In this document: piece by piece, positions 1-8,085 of the stretch
How positions within the stretch are numbered: position 1 is the stretch's first letter
Layout: every line of letters begins with the position of its first letter
Assembly (NCBI GenBank): GCA_003820375.1
Contig: RPQH01000010.1
Coordinates: forward strand, 1-64,000
Reading direction: 5' to 3'
Source of the DNA: Ignavibacteriota bacterium
GTDB lineage: Bacteria; Bacteroidota; Ignavibacteria; Tepidaquicellales; OLB5
Length of the DNA: 64,000 bases
The notes under the pieces: generated by a model
Seen by the model: only the letters and a program-made list of their open reading frames with translations
What the model was told of the DNA's origin: nothing
Database searches by the model: none
Position numbers and translations under genes: made by a program

Positions 1-103
1 CTTAACAAACTTAACAAACTTAACAAACTTAACAAACTTAACAAACTTAACAAACTTAACAAACTTAACAAACTTAACAAACTTAACAAACTTAACAAAC
101 TTA
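1..103. repeat. 9-bp short tandem repeat (CTTAACAAA)n
   Basis: About eleven perfect copies of the 9-base unit CTTAACAAA run from the window edge to about position 103, so the array probably extends beyond the window. It belongs to the same kind of intergenic 7-9 bp microsatellite found at 2914, 5957, 9674, 10407, 18411 and 52497. Each locus has its own unit sequence, which argues for local expansion rather than for movement of one repeat. Confidence 0.95.
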
Positions 104-375
104 TTAGTGCATTTTTCAATACATATTTTTTTGAACCTTCCAAAATCTAACTAAATCCGTGAGCAGCATTTTCAAACAATATTACGACAAGGTTTAATTT
201 ATTCCGATATTGACAAAGAACGGTTACTTTTGCTTATATAGCTATATAAGCATCATCTGTATAATTTAATATAGTAATAGCTTATTGTCAAGTTTTAAAT
301 AAATATAGTTCAATCACTCATTAAAAACATCTCAAAACCGGGATTTTTCGGATTAGAGGATTAATATAGAAAGTA

Positions 376-407
376 GTTCCCCCTTTCGAAGGGGGCTAGG
401 GGGATGA
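376..407. repeat. solitary REP-like palindrome (CCCCCTTTCGAAGGGGG family)
   Basis: This is a single copy of the arm that occurs as a perfect inverted pair at 32562-32733. The core CCCCCTTTCGAAGGGGG is itself palindromic and is followed by CTAGGGGGATGA, exactly as in the paired element. It looks like a singlet of the same family. Confidence 0.8.
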
Positions 408-951
408 TTGTTAAATTGACACGGATGAACTTCAAGTAATACTTTAACTCTCCAACAACGGCGACAATAATTTGCTACCAAATTTTTCCCATAACGATAA
501 TGGTTAATGATATAGTGAAGTTTTATTTTGATGAAAAATTGGCGATTCCGGCTCAAAATCGCAAATTTTAAATCAAAAATCTCACATTTCTGACGGAGTT
601 ATCTCCTTATACTGCAATGACTTAACCCCTGTCTTTGAAAAACGATAACCCAACTTGATACCAACTTGAACCCAACTCCGACACAACTTGAACCCAACTT
701 AGCTCTGTTTTGAACCCAACTCTGATTTTTTGTGGAGAAAATCCACATGCCTGCCCGTACAGGCGGGTGGCAAAAATGAGACGCTGACCGGATTGGTCAG
801 TTGAGTGCTGCGGGTAGCACAGACACTCTTGTCTGTGTATGAACGTGTTAAAATTCAGCGCAGATTTGTTATGAAAAATAAGATATTGATGATTAAAATG
901 TCTGAATCACAGATTACACTGATAATTTTGATTTCACTGATGCGATTACGG

Positions 952-1195
952 GGCAGTGTCAGGTTGATCTTTCAAATAAGAATAAATTTTTTAACACAAT
1001 CATCTTAAAATAAATAAGAATAATCTCAACTACTCCCAAATAACCTGACACAAAATATAAAATTCCTTCACATCAACCCAGTGTGTCAGGCCTGCCTTTA
1101 GGTCATTTGTTGGAAAGAGGTGATTTTCCATGTTTACTAAAATACTTTAATTTTTTATAGATAACATGTATTTCCAAGATCGACCTGACACTGCC
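952..1195. repeat. inverted-repeat element, 19-bp arms
   Basis: The arms 952-970 (GGCAGTGTCAGGTTGATCT) and 1177-1195 are reverse complements with one mismatch and enclose about 206 bp with no reading frame. The interior has two more copies of the TGTCAGG/CCTGACA motif near 1045 and 1083. A related motif (GTGTCAGGTG / CACCTGACAC) bounds a segment at about 18472-18590, so this is a family and not a chance hairpin. Confidence 0.75.
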
Positions 1196-1465
1196 TTTAA
1201 TTGCTCACCTCTCCTAGCGCAGCGTTTTGGAGAGGGAGCCGGAGGGCGAGGTTTTAAATCCTATTTGTTAATTTTCTGTAAATATCACTTGACAAACGTT
1301 AAACAAATGGTTAAATTTGCATTATTGCAATTAAGTCAAATGGCTACAATTTGCAATTTTAAATAATGTAAATTAAGCTCTTTTAACATATTTTAATTAA
1401 TAATTTACATTAAGTTTCAGTGTACCGGAAGTGAAATTCATTATTATCTTGAATATTGGTGAAGT

Positions 1466-2230
1466 ATGCTTTATTTTAACGAAAATTACAGATATTTATT
1501 CATGGATTTTGGCTATATTAGGAACAATCTTTTGGAAGTTAAGCAAAAGATAAAGAGTGCTTGTGTTAATTCAAAAAGGGATATTAATGATGTTAAGTTA
1601 ATTGCTGTTAGTAAAACTTTCCCTTCTGAGGCAATTTCTGCGTCTTGTGATTTCGGGCAAATTGATTTCGGTGAAAATAAGGTGCAGGAAATGGTGAAGA
1701 AGAATGAAGATTTGGCAGGAAAGAATATTAACTGGCATTTAATCGGGCATCTGCAGACAAATAAGGTAAAATATATTGTTCCTTTTGTTCATTTAATTCA
1801 TTCAGTTGATAGTATTAAGCTTGCTGAAAAAATAAATTCTGAAGCTTTAAAAATTGGAAGAATCATTGATTGCATGATACAGGTAAATACTTCTAATGAA
1901 GAGCAAAAATCAGGTTGTGAACCTTCAGAAACTATTAGCATTGTAAAGGAAATATCAGGATTCGCTAATGTAAGAATAAAAGGATTAATGACAATTGGGA
2001 AAATTATGATGGATGAAAATGATGAAGATGAGTTAAAAGAAGTCCGCAGAAATTTTACTTTATTGAGAGATATATTTCATGAAGTTGATTCATTGAAAAT
2101 TGACAATATAGAAATGAAATATTTATCAATGGGAATGACAGCAGATTTTGATATAGCAATTGAAGAAGGTGCAAATATGTTAAGGATTGGTTCAGCAGTT
2201 TTCGGTCACAGAAATTACCAAAAAGTTTAA
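1466..2230 (+). CDS. YggS/PLPBP-family pyridoxal phosphate homeostasis protein
   Basis: This 254-residue protein belongs to the YggS/PLPBP family, a single-domain alanine-racemase-like barrel that binds pyridoxal phosphate and maintains B6 vitamer balance in the cytoplasm without known enzymatic activity. The PLP-binding lysine is K50 in LIAVSKTFP. The family motif WHLIGHLQTNK lies at residues 90-100, and the C-terminus has the phosphate-binding SMGMTADFDIAIEEGANM and RIGSAVFG segments. An in-frame ATG at 1502 (MDFGYI) would give 242 residues, closer to family length; neither start has a strong ribosome site, so the start is uncertain. The next gene, divIVA, lies 46 bp downstream. The yggS-divIVA pairing echoes the end of the division cluster of Gram-positive bacteria. 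Confidence 0.93.
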   Translation: MLYFNENYRYLFMDFGYIRNNLLEVKQKIKSACVNSKRDINDVKLIAVSKTFPSEAISASCDFGQIDFGENKVQEMVKKNEDLAGKNINWHLIGHLQTNKVKYIVPFVHLIHSVDSIKLAEKINSEALKIGRIIDCMIQVNTSNEEQKSGCEPSETISIVKEISGFANVRIKGLMTIGKIMMDENDEDELKEVRRNFTLLRDIFHEVDSLKIDNIEMKYLSMGMTADFDIAIEEGANMLRIGSAVFGHRNYQKV

Positions 2231-2276
2231 AAAAATAAACCCGCCTTATTAGTAGGGGAGGGTTGGGAGAATAAAA

Positions 2277-2864
2277 ATGAGACTATCAGCCATAGACATA
2301 AAAAAACAGGAGTTCAGGAAAACTTTTAAGGGATATGATGTAAACGAAGTTGAAGCTTATCTGGATACCGTAGCTAATGAAGTTGAAAAGCTGTTTAAAG
2401 AGATAGAAATGCACACGGATAAAATAGCACAGCTTGAAAGTGAAAGAGATAAGCTGTCTCATGAAATAGATATTTACCGGGAAAATGAAAAATCATTCCA
2501 GAAAGCAATTGTGAAATCCCAGGATATGTCTGAGGATATAATGGAAAATGCAACGAAGCGTGCTGAGCTAATAGTTAAAGAGAGCGAAATAATAGCACAA
2601 AAAGTGAAAATGCAGGCAAAAGAAGAGATAATGAATTTAAAGCAGGAACTTGAAGAGCTGAGAATGAAAAATGAAAGGATAATAGATGATATTAAAAATT
2701 ATCTTGAAGAAAAATTGAATTCAGTTGAAGAGTATTCAAAGAACAGAAAGATATTTAAATTAGAATCAAGTATATCAGCACTGGATGATGTTCATGAAGA
2801 AAAGCATAATATAATAAGCACACCCTCCTTTGAGATAGACCTGAATATAGATGAATCAAAATGA
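2277..2864 (+). CDS. DivIVA domain-containing protein
   Basis: The first 40 residues match the DivIVA membrane-binding domain: MRLSAIDIKKQEFRKTFKGYD followed by NEVEAYLDTVANEV. Residues 30-150 are a charged heptad-type coiled coil, and the last 35 residues are probably disordered. DivIVA/GpsB proteins sense negative membrane curvature and recruit division or wall-synthesis factors; the exact role in this lineage is not established. At 195 residues it has a normal length. It follows yggS with a good ribosome site (GGGAG) and is probably cotranscribed with it. A composite repeat element begins four bases after its stop codon. Confidence 0.9.
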   Translation: MRLSAIDIKKQEFRKTFKGYDVNEVEAYLDTVANEVEKLFKEIEMHTDKIAQLESERDKLSHEIDIYRENEKSFQKAIVKSQDMSEDIMENATKRAELIVKESEIIAQKVKMQAKEEIMNLKQELEELRMKNERIIDDIKNYLEEKLNSVEEYSKNRKIFKLESSISALDDVHEEKHNIISTPSFEIDLNIDESK

Positions 2865-2867
2865 TAA

Positions 2868-3076
2868 GATTTCGAATTGCGGATTGCCAATTTCGAAATG
2901 AATGAATTATGTGATTAGAAGTTAGATGTTAGAAGTTAGATGTTAGAAGTTAGAAGTTAGAAGTTAGAAGTTAGATGTTAGAAGTTAGAAGTTAGAATTC
3001 TCCAATTTCAAATTTGTAAATCAATTCGCAATTGGCAATTCCTGCCAGAGCAGGCAGGCGAAATTCGAAATTAAAA
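2868..3076. repeat. composite inverted-repeat element A with 7-bp tandem repeat core and nested palindrome
   Basis: The left arm (about 2869-2900) carries TTTCGAATT and ATTGCCAATTTCGAA. The right arm (about 3022-3073) carries the reverse complement, but is split by a 20-bp palindrome (CCTGCCAGAGCAGGCAGG) at about 3041-3060. The core at about 2914-2997 is a tandem array of GTTAGAA/GTTAGAT 7-mers. The same architecture recurs at 5918-6139 and 22012-22165. The nested palindrome resembles the one at about 749, suggesting that one short element inserted into another. Confidence 0.8.
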
Positions 3077-3111
3077 GGGTTGTTAACCTTCAACAAAGTT
3101 TTTTTATAAAT

Positions 3112-3921
3112 ATGAATTATCAGCAATTTAAGCCGGAAGAAACTCTGGCTTTTATTAATTCAAGGGTTGGGCAGTTCAATCCGCAAATAGGAATTATACT
3201 TGGTACCGGCTTGGGCGGGCTTGTTCGTGAGGTCGGAATCAACCATATGCTTGATTACAAAGATATCCCGCATTTTCCCATATCAACAGTCGAGTCTCAT
3301 CATGGTAACCTTATATTCGGTACTATATCCGGATGCAAAGCAGTAATTATGCAGGGCAGGTTCCATTATTATGAAGGTTATTCAATGTATGATGTTACTT
3401 ACCCGATACGGATTATGCATATGCTTGGAATCCAATCTTTGCTTGTGTCAAACGCATGCGGTGCTGTAAATCCTCTTTTCAAAAGAGGTGACCTGATGAT
3501 AATGAGTGACCATATTAATTTTTTATTTGATACTCCTTTTAAAAATCAATCTGTTTCATACAGGAACAGAAAGCTTTACAGTGATAAATTGATTAGTATA
3601 GCAGAGAAGACTGCATTGGAAAATGAAATAACTATTAAAAAAGGAGTGTATTGTTCATTACGCGGACCATGTCTTGAAACAAGAGCTGAATACAGAATGC
3701 TCAGAAAACTCGGCGCAGATGTTGTTGGGATGTCAACAATACCGGAAGCATTACTCTCGAACAATTTTAAATTAAATGTTCTCGGATTTTCAATTATCAC
3801 AGATGTGGGTTTTCCCGATTCATTAAAACCGGCAGTGCTTGAAGAAATACTAGAAGCAGCCGCTGAAACAGAGCCGCAGCTGACTTCATTGATGAAAAAA
3901 ATTCTTGAAAAATTAAAATAG
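3112..3921 (+). CDS. purine-nucleoside phosphorylase (trimeric PNP/MTAP family)
   Basis: This 269-residue cytoplasmic enzyme cleaves purine nucleosides with phosphate to give free base and ribose-1-phosphate. The phosphate loop IILGTGLGGL is at residues 28-37, followed by the HHGN motif, GRFHYYEGY, NACGAVNP, DHIN and GPCLETRAE, which holds the base-binding glutamate. One feature departs from 6-oxopurine-specific PNPs: the segment aligning with FSLITNK of mammalian PNP reads FSIITDVG, so the base-selecting asparagine is aspartate, as in adenine-accepting relatives. It starts a four-gene run with a divergent paralogue (24 bp downstream), DUF2905 and a homocysteine methyltransferase, and so could link nucleoside salvage to the methyl cycle. 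Confidence 0.92.
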   Translation: MNYQQFKPEETLAFINSRVGQFNPQIGIILGTGLGGLVREVGINHMLDYKDIPHFPISTVESHHGNLIFGTISGCKAVIMQGRFHYYEGYSMYDVTYPIRIMHMLGIQSLLVSNACGAVNPLFKRGDLMIMSDHINFLFDTPFKNQSVSYRNRKLYSDKLISIAEKTALENEITIKKGVYCSLRGPCLETRAEYRMLRKLGADVVGMSTIPEALLSNNFKLNVLGFSIITDVGFPDSLKPAVLEEILEAAAETEPQLTSLMKKILEKLK

Positions 3922-3945
3922 ATTATATTAAATTTTCAAAAAATA

Positions 3946-4776
3946 ATGACAGAACAAAAAACCAGAATACTTGAATCAGTTAATTATATAAAACAAAACA
4001 GTCCATTTAAGAAAAGTCCGCCGCTTGCTGTAATCTCCTATTTTAATCCTTTGTTTCTGAAGTATATACAGGTTCAAAAGAGAATAGATTACAGTGCAAT
4101 TCCTCCGGCATTCGGCAAAGAAAATACCGGTGGAGGTGAGTTTATATTCGCTTATGAAAAGACACAAAAGAGGGAATTTTACGTGCTTAATGGAAGGTTT
4201 AATTATTATGAAGGGTATAGTATGAGGGATGTAGTACATCCCGTTTATGTTCTTAAAGAGCTCGGTGTAAAAACAATTGTTTTTATCGACGAAGTTGGGC
4301 ATTTGAATCCGCGTTTTAAAGTTGGCGGTGTCTCTTTTTTGTATGATCATATTAACTTAATGGGTGATAACCCGTTGATTGGTGAGAACGATTATACTCT
4401 TGGCCCGCGTTTCCCCGATATGAGCAATCCGTATGATGATAATCTTTACAGGAAGCTGGAGAGTTTATTTATTGATAATCAATTCAGGATATATCCTTCA
4501 GTGTACCTGGGAGTAACAGGACCTGAAACAGAAACAGAAGCAGAGTGCAGGTTCTACAGGGAAATTGGAGCAGATGTACTGGGATACTCACTTGTACCGG
4601 AAAATTTAGCTGCAATTCATTCAGGAATAAAGTGTGCAGCATTTGGAATGATATCAAGAGAGCTTGTTGCCGACAGGTTAAAAGAAATTGGCGATGAAGA
4701 GCAAAGAAATAACAGGCTCAAAGCAGAAAAGAATTTTAATTCAATTTTACCTGAAATAATAGGATTAATTAAGTGA
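3946..4776 (+). CDS. divergent PNP paralogue lacking the phosphate-binding loop
   Basis: This 276-residue protein is plainly related to the preceding PNP. It shares GRFNYYEGYSMRDVVHPVYV, DHINLMGDNPL, the GPETETEAECRFYREIGADV segment and VPENLAA. However, the GTGLG phosphate loop is replaced by ISYFNPLF, the HHGN motif is absent, and NACGAVNP has become IDEVGHLNP. The base-site segment reads MISRELVAD instead of the ITN/ITD motif. It may be a non-catalytic partner that assembles with the active enzyme, or an enzyme with changed chemistry; nothing in the sequence decides this. The reading frame is intact and 24 bp from its neighbour, so it is kept under selection and is not an obvious pseudogene. 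Confidence 0.8.
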   Translation: MTEQKTRILESVNYIKQNSPFKKSPPLAVISYFNPLFLKYIQVQKRIDYSAIPPAFGKENTGGGEFIFAYEKTQKREFYVLNGRFNYYEGYSMRDVVHPVYVLKELGVKTIVFIDEVGHLNPRFKVGGVSFLYDHINLMGDNPLIGENDYTLGPRFPDMSNPYDDNLYRKLESLFIDNQFRIYPSVYLGVTGPETETEAECRFYREIGADVLGYSLVPENLAAIHSGIKCAAFGMISRELVADRLKEIGDEEQRNNRLKAEKNFNSILPEIIGLIK

Positions 4777-4782
4777 TAGAGC

Positions 4783-5007
4783 ATGCAGTCCTGGGGAAAA
4801 TATTTAATCATATTCGGAGCAATAATACTTGCTGCCGGGTTATTAATACAGTTCTTTCCGAAACTGAATTTCTTCGGAAGAATGCCCGGTGATATAGTTT
4901 ATAAAAAGGACGGTTTTTCGTTTTATTTTCCAATTGTCACATCAATTATATTAAGCTTACTTCTGACATTTATTTTTTGGCTTATAAACTTTTTTTCAAG
5001 GAGATAA
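4783..5007 (+). CDS. DUF2905 family small membrane protein
   Basis: This 74-residue protein has two hydrophobic helices, at about residues 6-24 and 47-68. Between them lies the family hallmark: FGRMPGDIVYKKDGFSFYFP resembles the GRLPGDI...FYFP signature of DUF2905 proteins. It has no known function and is expected in the inner membrane. The gene starts 6 bp after the PNP paralogue and its stop codon is directly followed by the ATG of the methyltransferase gene, whose ribosome site (AAGGAGA) lies inside its last codons. This indicates one transcript and translational coupling. Confidence 0.85.
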   Translation: MQSWGKYLIIFGAIILAAGLLIQFFPKLNFFGRMPGDIVYKKDGFSFYFPIVTSIILSLLLTFIFWLINFFSRR

Positions 5008-5916
5008 ATGAGCATTCTTGCTGAAATTTTAACTAAACAGGATATTATTGTTCTTGATTCAGCTATGGGTACAGAATTAAAAGACCGCAAAGCTGATATT
5101 TCCATGCCGCTGTGGAGTGCCAGGCCTTTAATTGATAATCCTGACTTAATAAGACAAATTCATATCGATAATATAGATGCAGGCGCTGACATTATAACCA
5201 CAAATACATTCCGTACACAAAAAAGAACATTTGAAAAAGCATGTTATACTGTGGAAGGCTCTTCATATGAAGATACTGCAAGAGATATGACCTATATGGC
5301 AGTTGAGCTTGCTAAAGATGCTGTTCTGATTGCTGTTGAAGAGGGTGAAGATGATGTAATAGTTGCGGGTTGTATTTCACCGCTGGAGGATTGTTATAAA
5401 CCGGAGCTTGTTCCCGAAACCGATGTGCTTTGCACAGAACATTATGAGCATATAAATAACCTAGTTGAAGGCGGAGCGGATATCCTTCTTGCAGAAACAA
5501 TGATAAGCATAAAAGAAATTTCTGCAGTGCTGAACCAGCTTCATAAAGCAGGAAAAGAATATATGATAAGCTTGCTATGCAAAAACGGAGATGAATTATT
5601 TTCAGGTGAGCCGTTAAAAGATGCCATGAAGATAATTGAAAAGTTTAATCCGTTTGCAGTATTAACAAACTGCATTCATCCTTCACAAGCGGAGCAAATT
5701 TTAGGTTCATTAAAGAAATTAACAGATAAGCCGTTTGGTGTATATGCTAATATAGGCAATCCGTCAAAATTGAAAAGCGGAGAGCTGGAGAAAGTAGTTT
5801 CACCGGATGAATATTTAAAGTATGCAAAGAAGTGGAAACAAATGGGAGCAAAAATTATTGGCGGATGCTGCGGAACCAATCCGCTGTATATTGTTAAATT
5901 AAGTACATTGAAATAA
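5008..5916 (+). CDS. homocysteine S-methyltransferase family protein
   Basis: This 302-residue protein has the homocysteine-binding barrel shared by betaine-homocysteine methyltransferase, MmuM and the N-terminal domain of MetH. The zinc-binding cysteines are visible as C222 (LTNCIHP) and C287-C288 (IGGCCGTNP), and the N-terminal DSAMGTEL motif is typical. It transfers a methyl group to homocysteine to make methionine; the methyl donor cannot be told from the sequence. Because it lacks cobalamin and folate domains, S-methylmethionine or another small donor is likeliest. It is the last gene of the PNP run, with stop and start codons adjacent to DUF2905. Confidence 0.88.
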   Translation: MSILAEILTKQDIIVLDSAMGTELKDRKADISMPLWSARPLIDNPDLIRQIHIDNIDAGADIITTNTFRTQKRTFEKACYTVEGSSYEDTARDMTYMAVELAKDAVLIAVEEGEDDVIVAGCISPLEDCYKPELVPETDVLCTEHYEHINNLVEGGADILLAETMISIKEISAVLNQLHKAGKEYMISLLCKNGDELFSGEPLKDAMKIIEKFNPFAVLTNCIHPSQAEQILGSLKKLTDKPFGVYANIGNPSKLKSGELEKVVSPDEYLKYAKKWKQMGAKIIGGCCGTNPLYIVKLSTLK

Positions 5917-5917
5917 T

Positions 5918-6139
5918 CTCGAATTTCGAATTGTTAATTTCGAATTGAATGAATTATCTGATTCATCAGATTTATCAGATTTATCAGATTTATCAGATTT
6001 ATCAGATTCATCAGATTTATCAGATTTATCAGATTCATCAGATTTGAAAAATTAATAAATTATCTTCAGAATTATAATTTTATAAATCGAAAAAAACAAT
6101 TCGCAATTGGCAATTCGAAATTAGATAATTCGAAATTGT
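5918..6139. repeat. composite inverted-repeat element B with 9-bp tandem repeat core
   Basis: The left arm at 5921-5956 contains two copies of AATTTCGAATTG and the right arm at about 6098-6139 contains CAATTCGCAATTGGCAATTC and AATTCGAAATTG, its inverted counterpart. Between them, 5957-6045 is a tandem array of ATCAGATTT/ATCAGATTC 9-mers. Arms and layout match elements A (2868) and C (22012), while the core differs in sequence. This fills nearly all of the 309-bp gap before recA; the last 85 bp before 6226 are left for the recA promoter. Confidence 0.8.
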
Positions 6140-6225
6140 AAAACGTATGTAAGTTTTAAATATTGGAATTTAATCGTAATACGGAATAAATTATTATTAA
6201 TAAATAAGAAAGGGTAATTAATAAA

Positions 6226-7293
6226 ATGTCAGATAACGAGCAGAAATTACGTTCGCTCCAGGTGGCAATTGAACAGATTGAAAAAAGTCATGGAAAGGGG
6301 TCAATTATGAAATTAGGAGATGGTGTTGTGACAAAGCTTGATTTTATACCTACAGGTTCCATTTCATTGGATGCTGCTCTTGGTGTTGGCGGAATACCCA
6401 GGGGAAGAATTATTGAAATATACGGACCTGAGTCTTCAGGTAAGACAACTGTGTGTCTGCATGTTATTGCAGAAGCACAGAAAAGAGGCGGCCTTGCTGC
6501 TTTTATAGATACAGAGCATGCTCTTGATACCGGTTATGCCCAGAAGCTGGGTGTTGATATTGAGAATCTTCTTGTATCACAGCCGGAGTATGGTGAGCAA
6601 GCTCTTGAAATAGCTGAAACCCTTGTCAGAAGCAATGCACTGGATGTTATTGTTGTTGACTCGGTTGCCGCATTAACACCCCGCGCAGAAATTGAAGGCG
6701 AGATGGGTGACTCGCATATGGGATTGCAGGCAAGGTTAATGTCTCAGGCATTGAGAAAATTAACCGCTGCTGTTTCTAAATCTAACCTTGCATTTATTTT
6801 CACTAACCAGCTTAGAGAAAAGATTGGTGTGATGTTTGGAAGTCCTGAAACAACCACAGGCGGTAAAGCTCTTAAATTTTATGCTTCGGTAAGATTGGAT
6901 ATAAGAAGAGTTGCGGCTATTAAAGACGGTACAAACATTGTCGGCAACAGGACAAAAGTGAAAGTGGTAAAAAATAAAGTTGCTCCCCCGTTTAAAGAAG
7001 TTGAATTTGATATCCTTTATAACGAAGGTATTTCAAAGTTAGGCGACCTTATTGATACAGCTGTTAACTTAAATATCATTCAGAAAGCAGGAGCATGGTT
7101 TGCATACGGCGGGCAAAGAATGCAGGGAAGAGAAGGAGTAAAAACCTTAATCCAGGAGAACCCGAGTCTTATGGAGCAGCTGCTTGGTGAAGTAAGACAG
7201 CATTTGGGAATAGAGCCTGTGCCTGAGCCGGAAGCTATTGAAAGCGGAAACGGTAAATCTAAAGAGAAACCGGAAAAGAAAGCTAAAGCATAA
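6226..7293 (+). CDS. recA: recombinase RecA
   Basis: This 355-residue protein is a full-length RecA, the ATP-dependent filament-forming recombinase that pairs homologous DNA and triggers LexA self-cleavage. The Walker A motif GPESSGKTT is at residues 67-75 and Walker B is [10 protein letters not shown]. The conserved [15 protein letters not shown] and [21 protein letters not shown] segments are present. The C-terminal tail of about 25 residues is lysine- and glutamate-rich, as in other RecA proteins. A ribosome site AGAAAGGG sits 9 bp before the ATG. I do not recognise an SOS box upstream. recX follows after a repeat insertion that duplicated the end of this gene. Confidence 0.99.
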   Translation: MSDNEQKLRSLQVAIEQIEKSHGKGSIMKLGDGVVTKLDFIPTGSISLDAALGVGGIPRGRIIEIYGPESSGKTTVCLHVIAEAQKRGGLAAFIDTEHALDTGYAQKLGVDIENLLVSQPEYGEQALEIAETLVRSNALDVIVVDSVAALTPRAEIEGEMGDSHMGLQARLMSQALRKLTAAVSKSNLAFIFTNQLREKIGVMFGSPETTTGGKALKFYASVRLDIRRVAAIKDGTNIVGNRTKVKVVKNKVAPPFKEVEFDILYNEGISKLGDLIDTAVNLNIIQKAGAWFAYGGQRMQGREGVKTLIQENPSLMEQLLGEVRQHLGIEPVPEPEAIESGNGKSKEKPEKKAKA

Positions 7294-7435
7294 ATTGCTT
7301 ACTTTAAATTCAACTCTTTCCCAAATTTCCATTTGGGAAAGCCATTATGAGGATTTTATTCTCCTATCAAAACCTTACCAAATGGAAATTTGGTAAGGAG
7401 TGTAAACCGGAAAAGAAAGCTAAAGCATAAATTGC
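7267..7435. repeat. REP-doublet insertion flanked by 32-bp duplication of the recA 3' end
   Basis: Bases 7267-7298, the last codons of recA, its stop codon and 5 bp beyond, are repeated exactly at 7404-7435. The 105 bp between them hold two palindromes that are inverted copies of each other: CTTTCCCAAATTTCCATTTGGGAAAG (written here as CTTTCCCAAAT / ATTTGGGAAAG) near 7316-7341 and CCTTACCAAAT / ATTTGGTAAGG near 7373-7399. The structure looks like a REP doublet inserted at the recA stop codon with a long target duplication. The second copy carries only an orphan recA tail. Confidence 0.85.
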
Positions 7436-7455
7436 AAATATTGCATTAATGAATT

Positions 7456-8085
7456 GTGACTATAACTAAGATTGAAAATCAAAAGAAGAACAAAGAACGC
7501 TTTAATGTATTTATAGACGGGCAATTTGCCTGCGGCATCAGCGGTGATACGCTGATTAAGTTCGGATTAAGTGCCAATGATAAGATAACAGATGAAACGC
7601 TTAATGAAATAAAGAACTTTGACGAATATCTTTATTCAAAAAAAATTTCTTTTGATTTTCTTTCTTACAGGATAAGAAGTGAGAAGGAAATAAGGGATAA
7701 ACTAAAGTTAAAAGAGATATCCCCGGGAACGATTGAAAGAACAGTTGAGCATTTGAAAGAGCTTAAGCTTCTGGATGATGAAGAGTTTGCAAAACAGCTT
7801 GTCAGGGAAAAGCTATCAAGCAAGCCTGTGGGTAAAGCTGTTCTGAAACAAAAACTGTATCAGAAAGGAATACCCGCTGATATTACTGAAAGAATACTTG
7901 AGGAATCGTTTAATGATACCAATGAAAAAGAATTTGTAAAAGAAATATTTAATAAGTATTTTAACAGGGTAAAAGGGCTGGATATAATGAAACAAAGAAA
8001 AAAGATGTTTGATTATCTTGCACGCAAAGGATTTGACTTTGAACTTATTAAAGAAGTAATTAACGAAAATATTCAATCTCAGTAA
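7456..8085 (+). CDS. recX: regulatory protein RecX
   Basis: This 209-residue protein is a RecX family member, a three-helix-repeat protein that caps and limits RecA filaments. The family pattern is visible in LSYRIRSEKEIRDKLKLK (residues 70-87) and in LLDDEEFAKQLVREKLSSKPVGKAVLKQKL-type repeats that follow. The likely start is GTG at 7456, giving MTITKIENQKKN. The position just downstream of recA is the standard arrangement, although here a repeat insertion separates the two genes and may have altered their coupling. Its TAA stop overlaps the ATG of the next gene by one base. Confidence 0.92.
   Translation: MTITKIENQKKNKERFNVFIDGQFACGISGDTLIKFGLSANDKITDETLNEIKNFDEYLYSKKISFDFLSYRIRSEKEIRDKLKLKEISPGTIERTVEHLKELKLLDDEEFAKQLVREKLSSKPVGKAVLKQKLYQKGIPADITERILEESFNDTNEKEFVKEIFNKYFNRVKGLDIMKQRKKMFDYLARKGFDFELIKEVINENIQSQ

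Larger units (their letters stand above)
104..1465. other. gene-free repeat island
   Basis: I find no credible gene here; the short reading frames are repeat translations. The stretch holds a perfect 20-bp palindrome at 232-251 (GCTTATATAGCTATATAAGC), one arm of the GGGGGCTAGGGGG palindrome family at 376-407, a degenerate AACCCAACTT tandem repeat at about 645-725, a GC-rich palindrome at about 749-769 (CCTGCCCGTACAGGCGGG), small hairpins at 785-801 and 818-837 (CACAGAC/GTCTGTG), a copy of the TCTGAATCACAGATTACAC repeat at 901-919, and the inverted-repeat element at 952-1195. The last 100 bp before 1466 are very AT-rich and probably carry the promoter of the next gene. Confidence 0.7.

Noticed and set aside
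353-556. Small protein with a PPSPLRKGEL-like end
   Set aside because: This phrase comes from the GC-rich palindrome family at 376-407, a common false frame in repeat-rich genomes.
805-1008. Small protein starting MLRVAQTLLSV
   Set aside because: The start is a translated CACAGAC/GTCTGTG hairpin repeat and the rest lies in other repeat copies.
2230-2864. Complete division cluster with sepF and ylm genes
   Set aside because: Only yggS and divIVA are present; sepF, yggT and ylmH homologues are not in the window.
3976-4350. Minus-strand 124-residue protein inside the PNP paralogue
   Set aside because: It is a shadow frame of a well-conserved plus-strand gene and has no motif or ribosome site.
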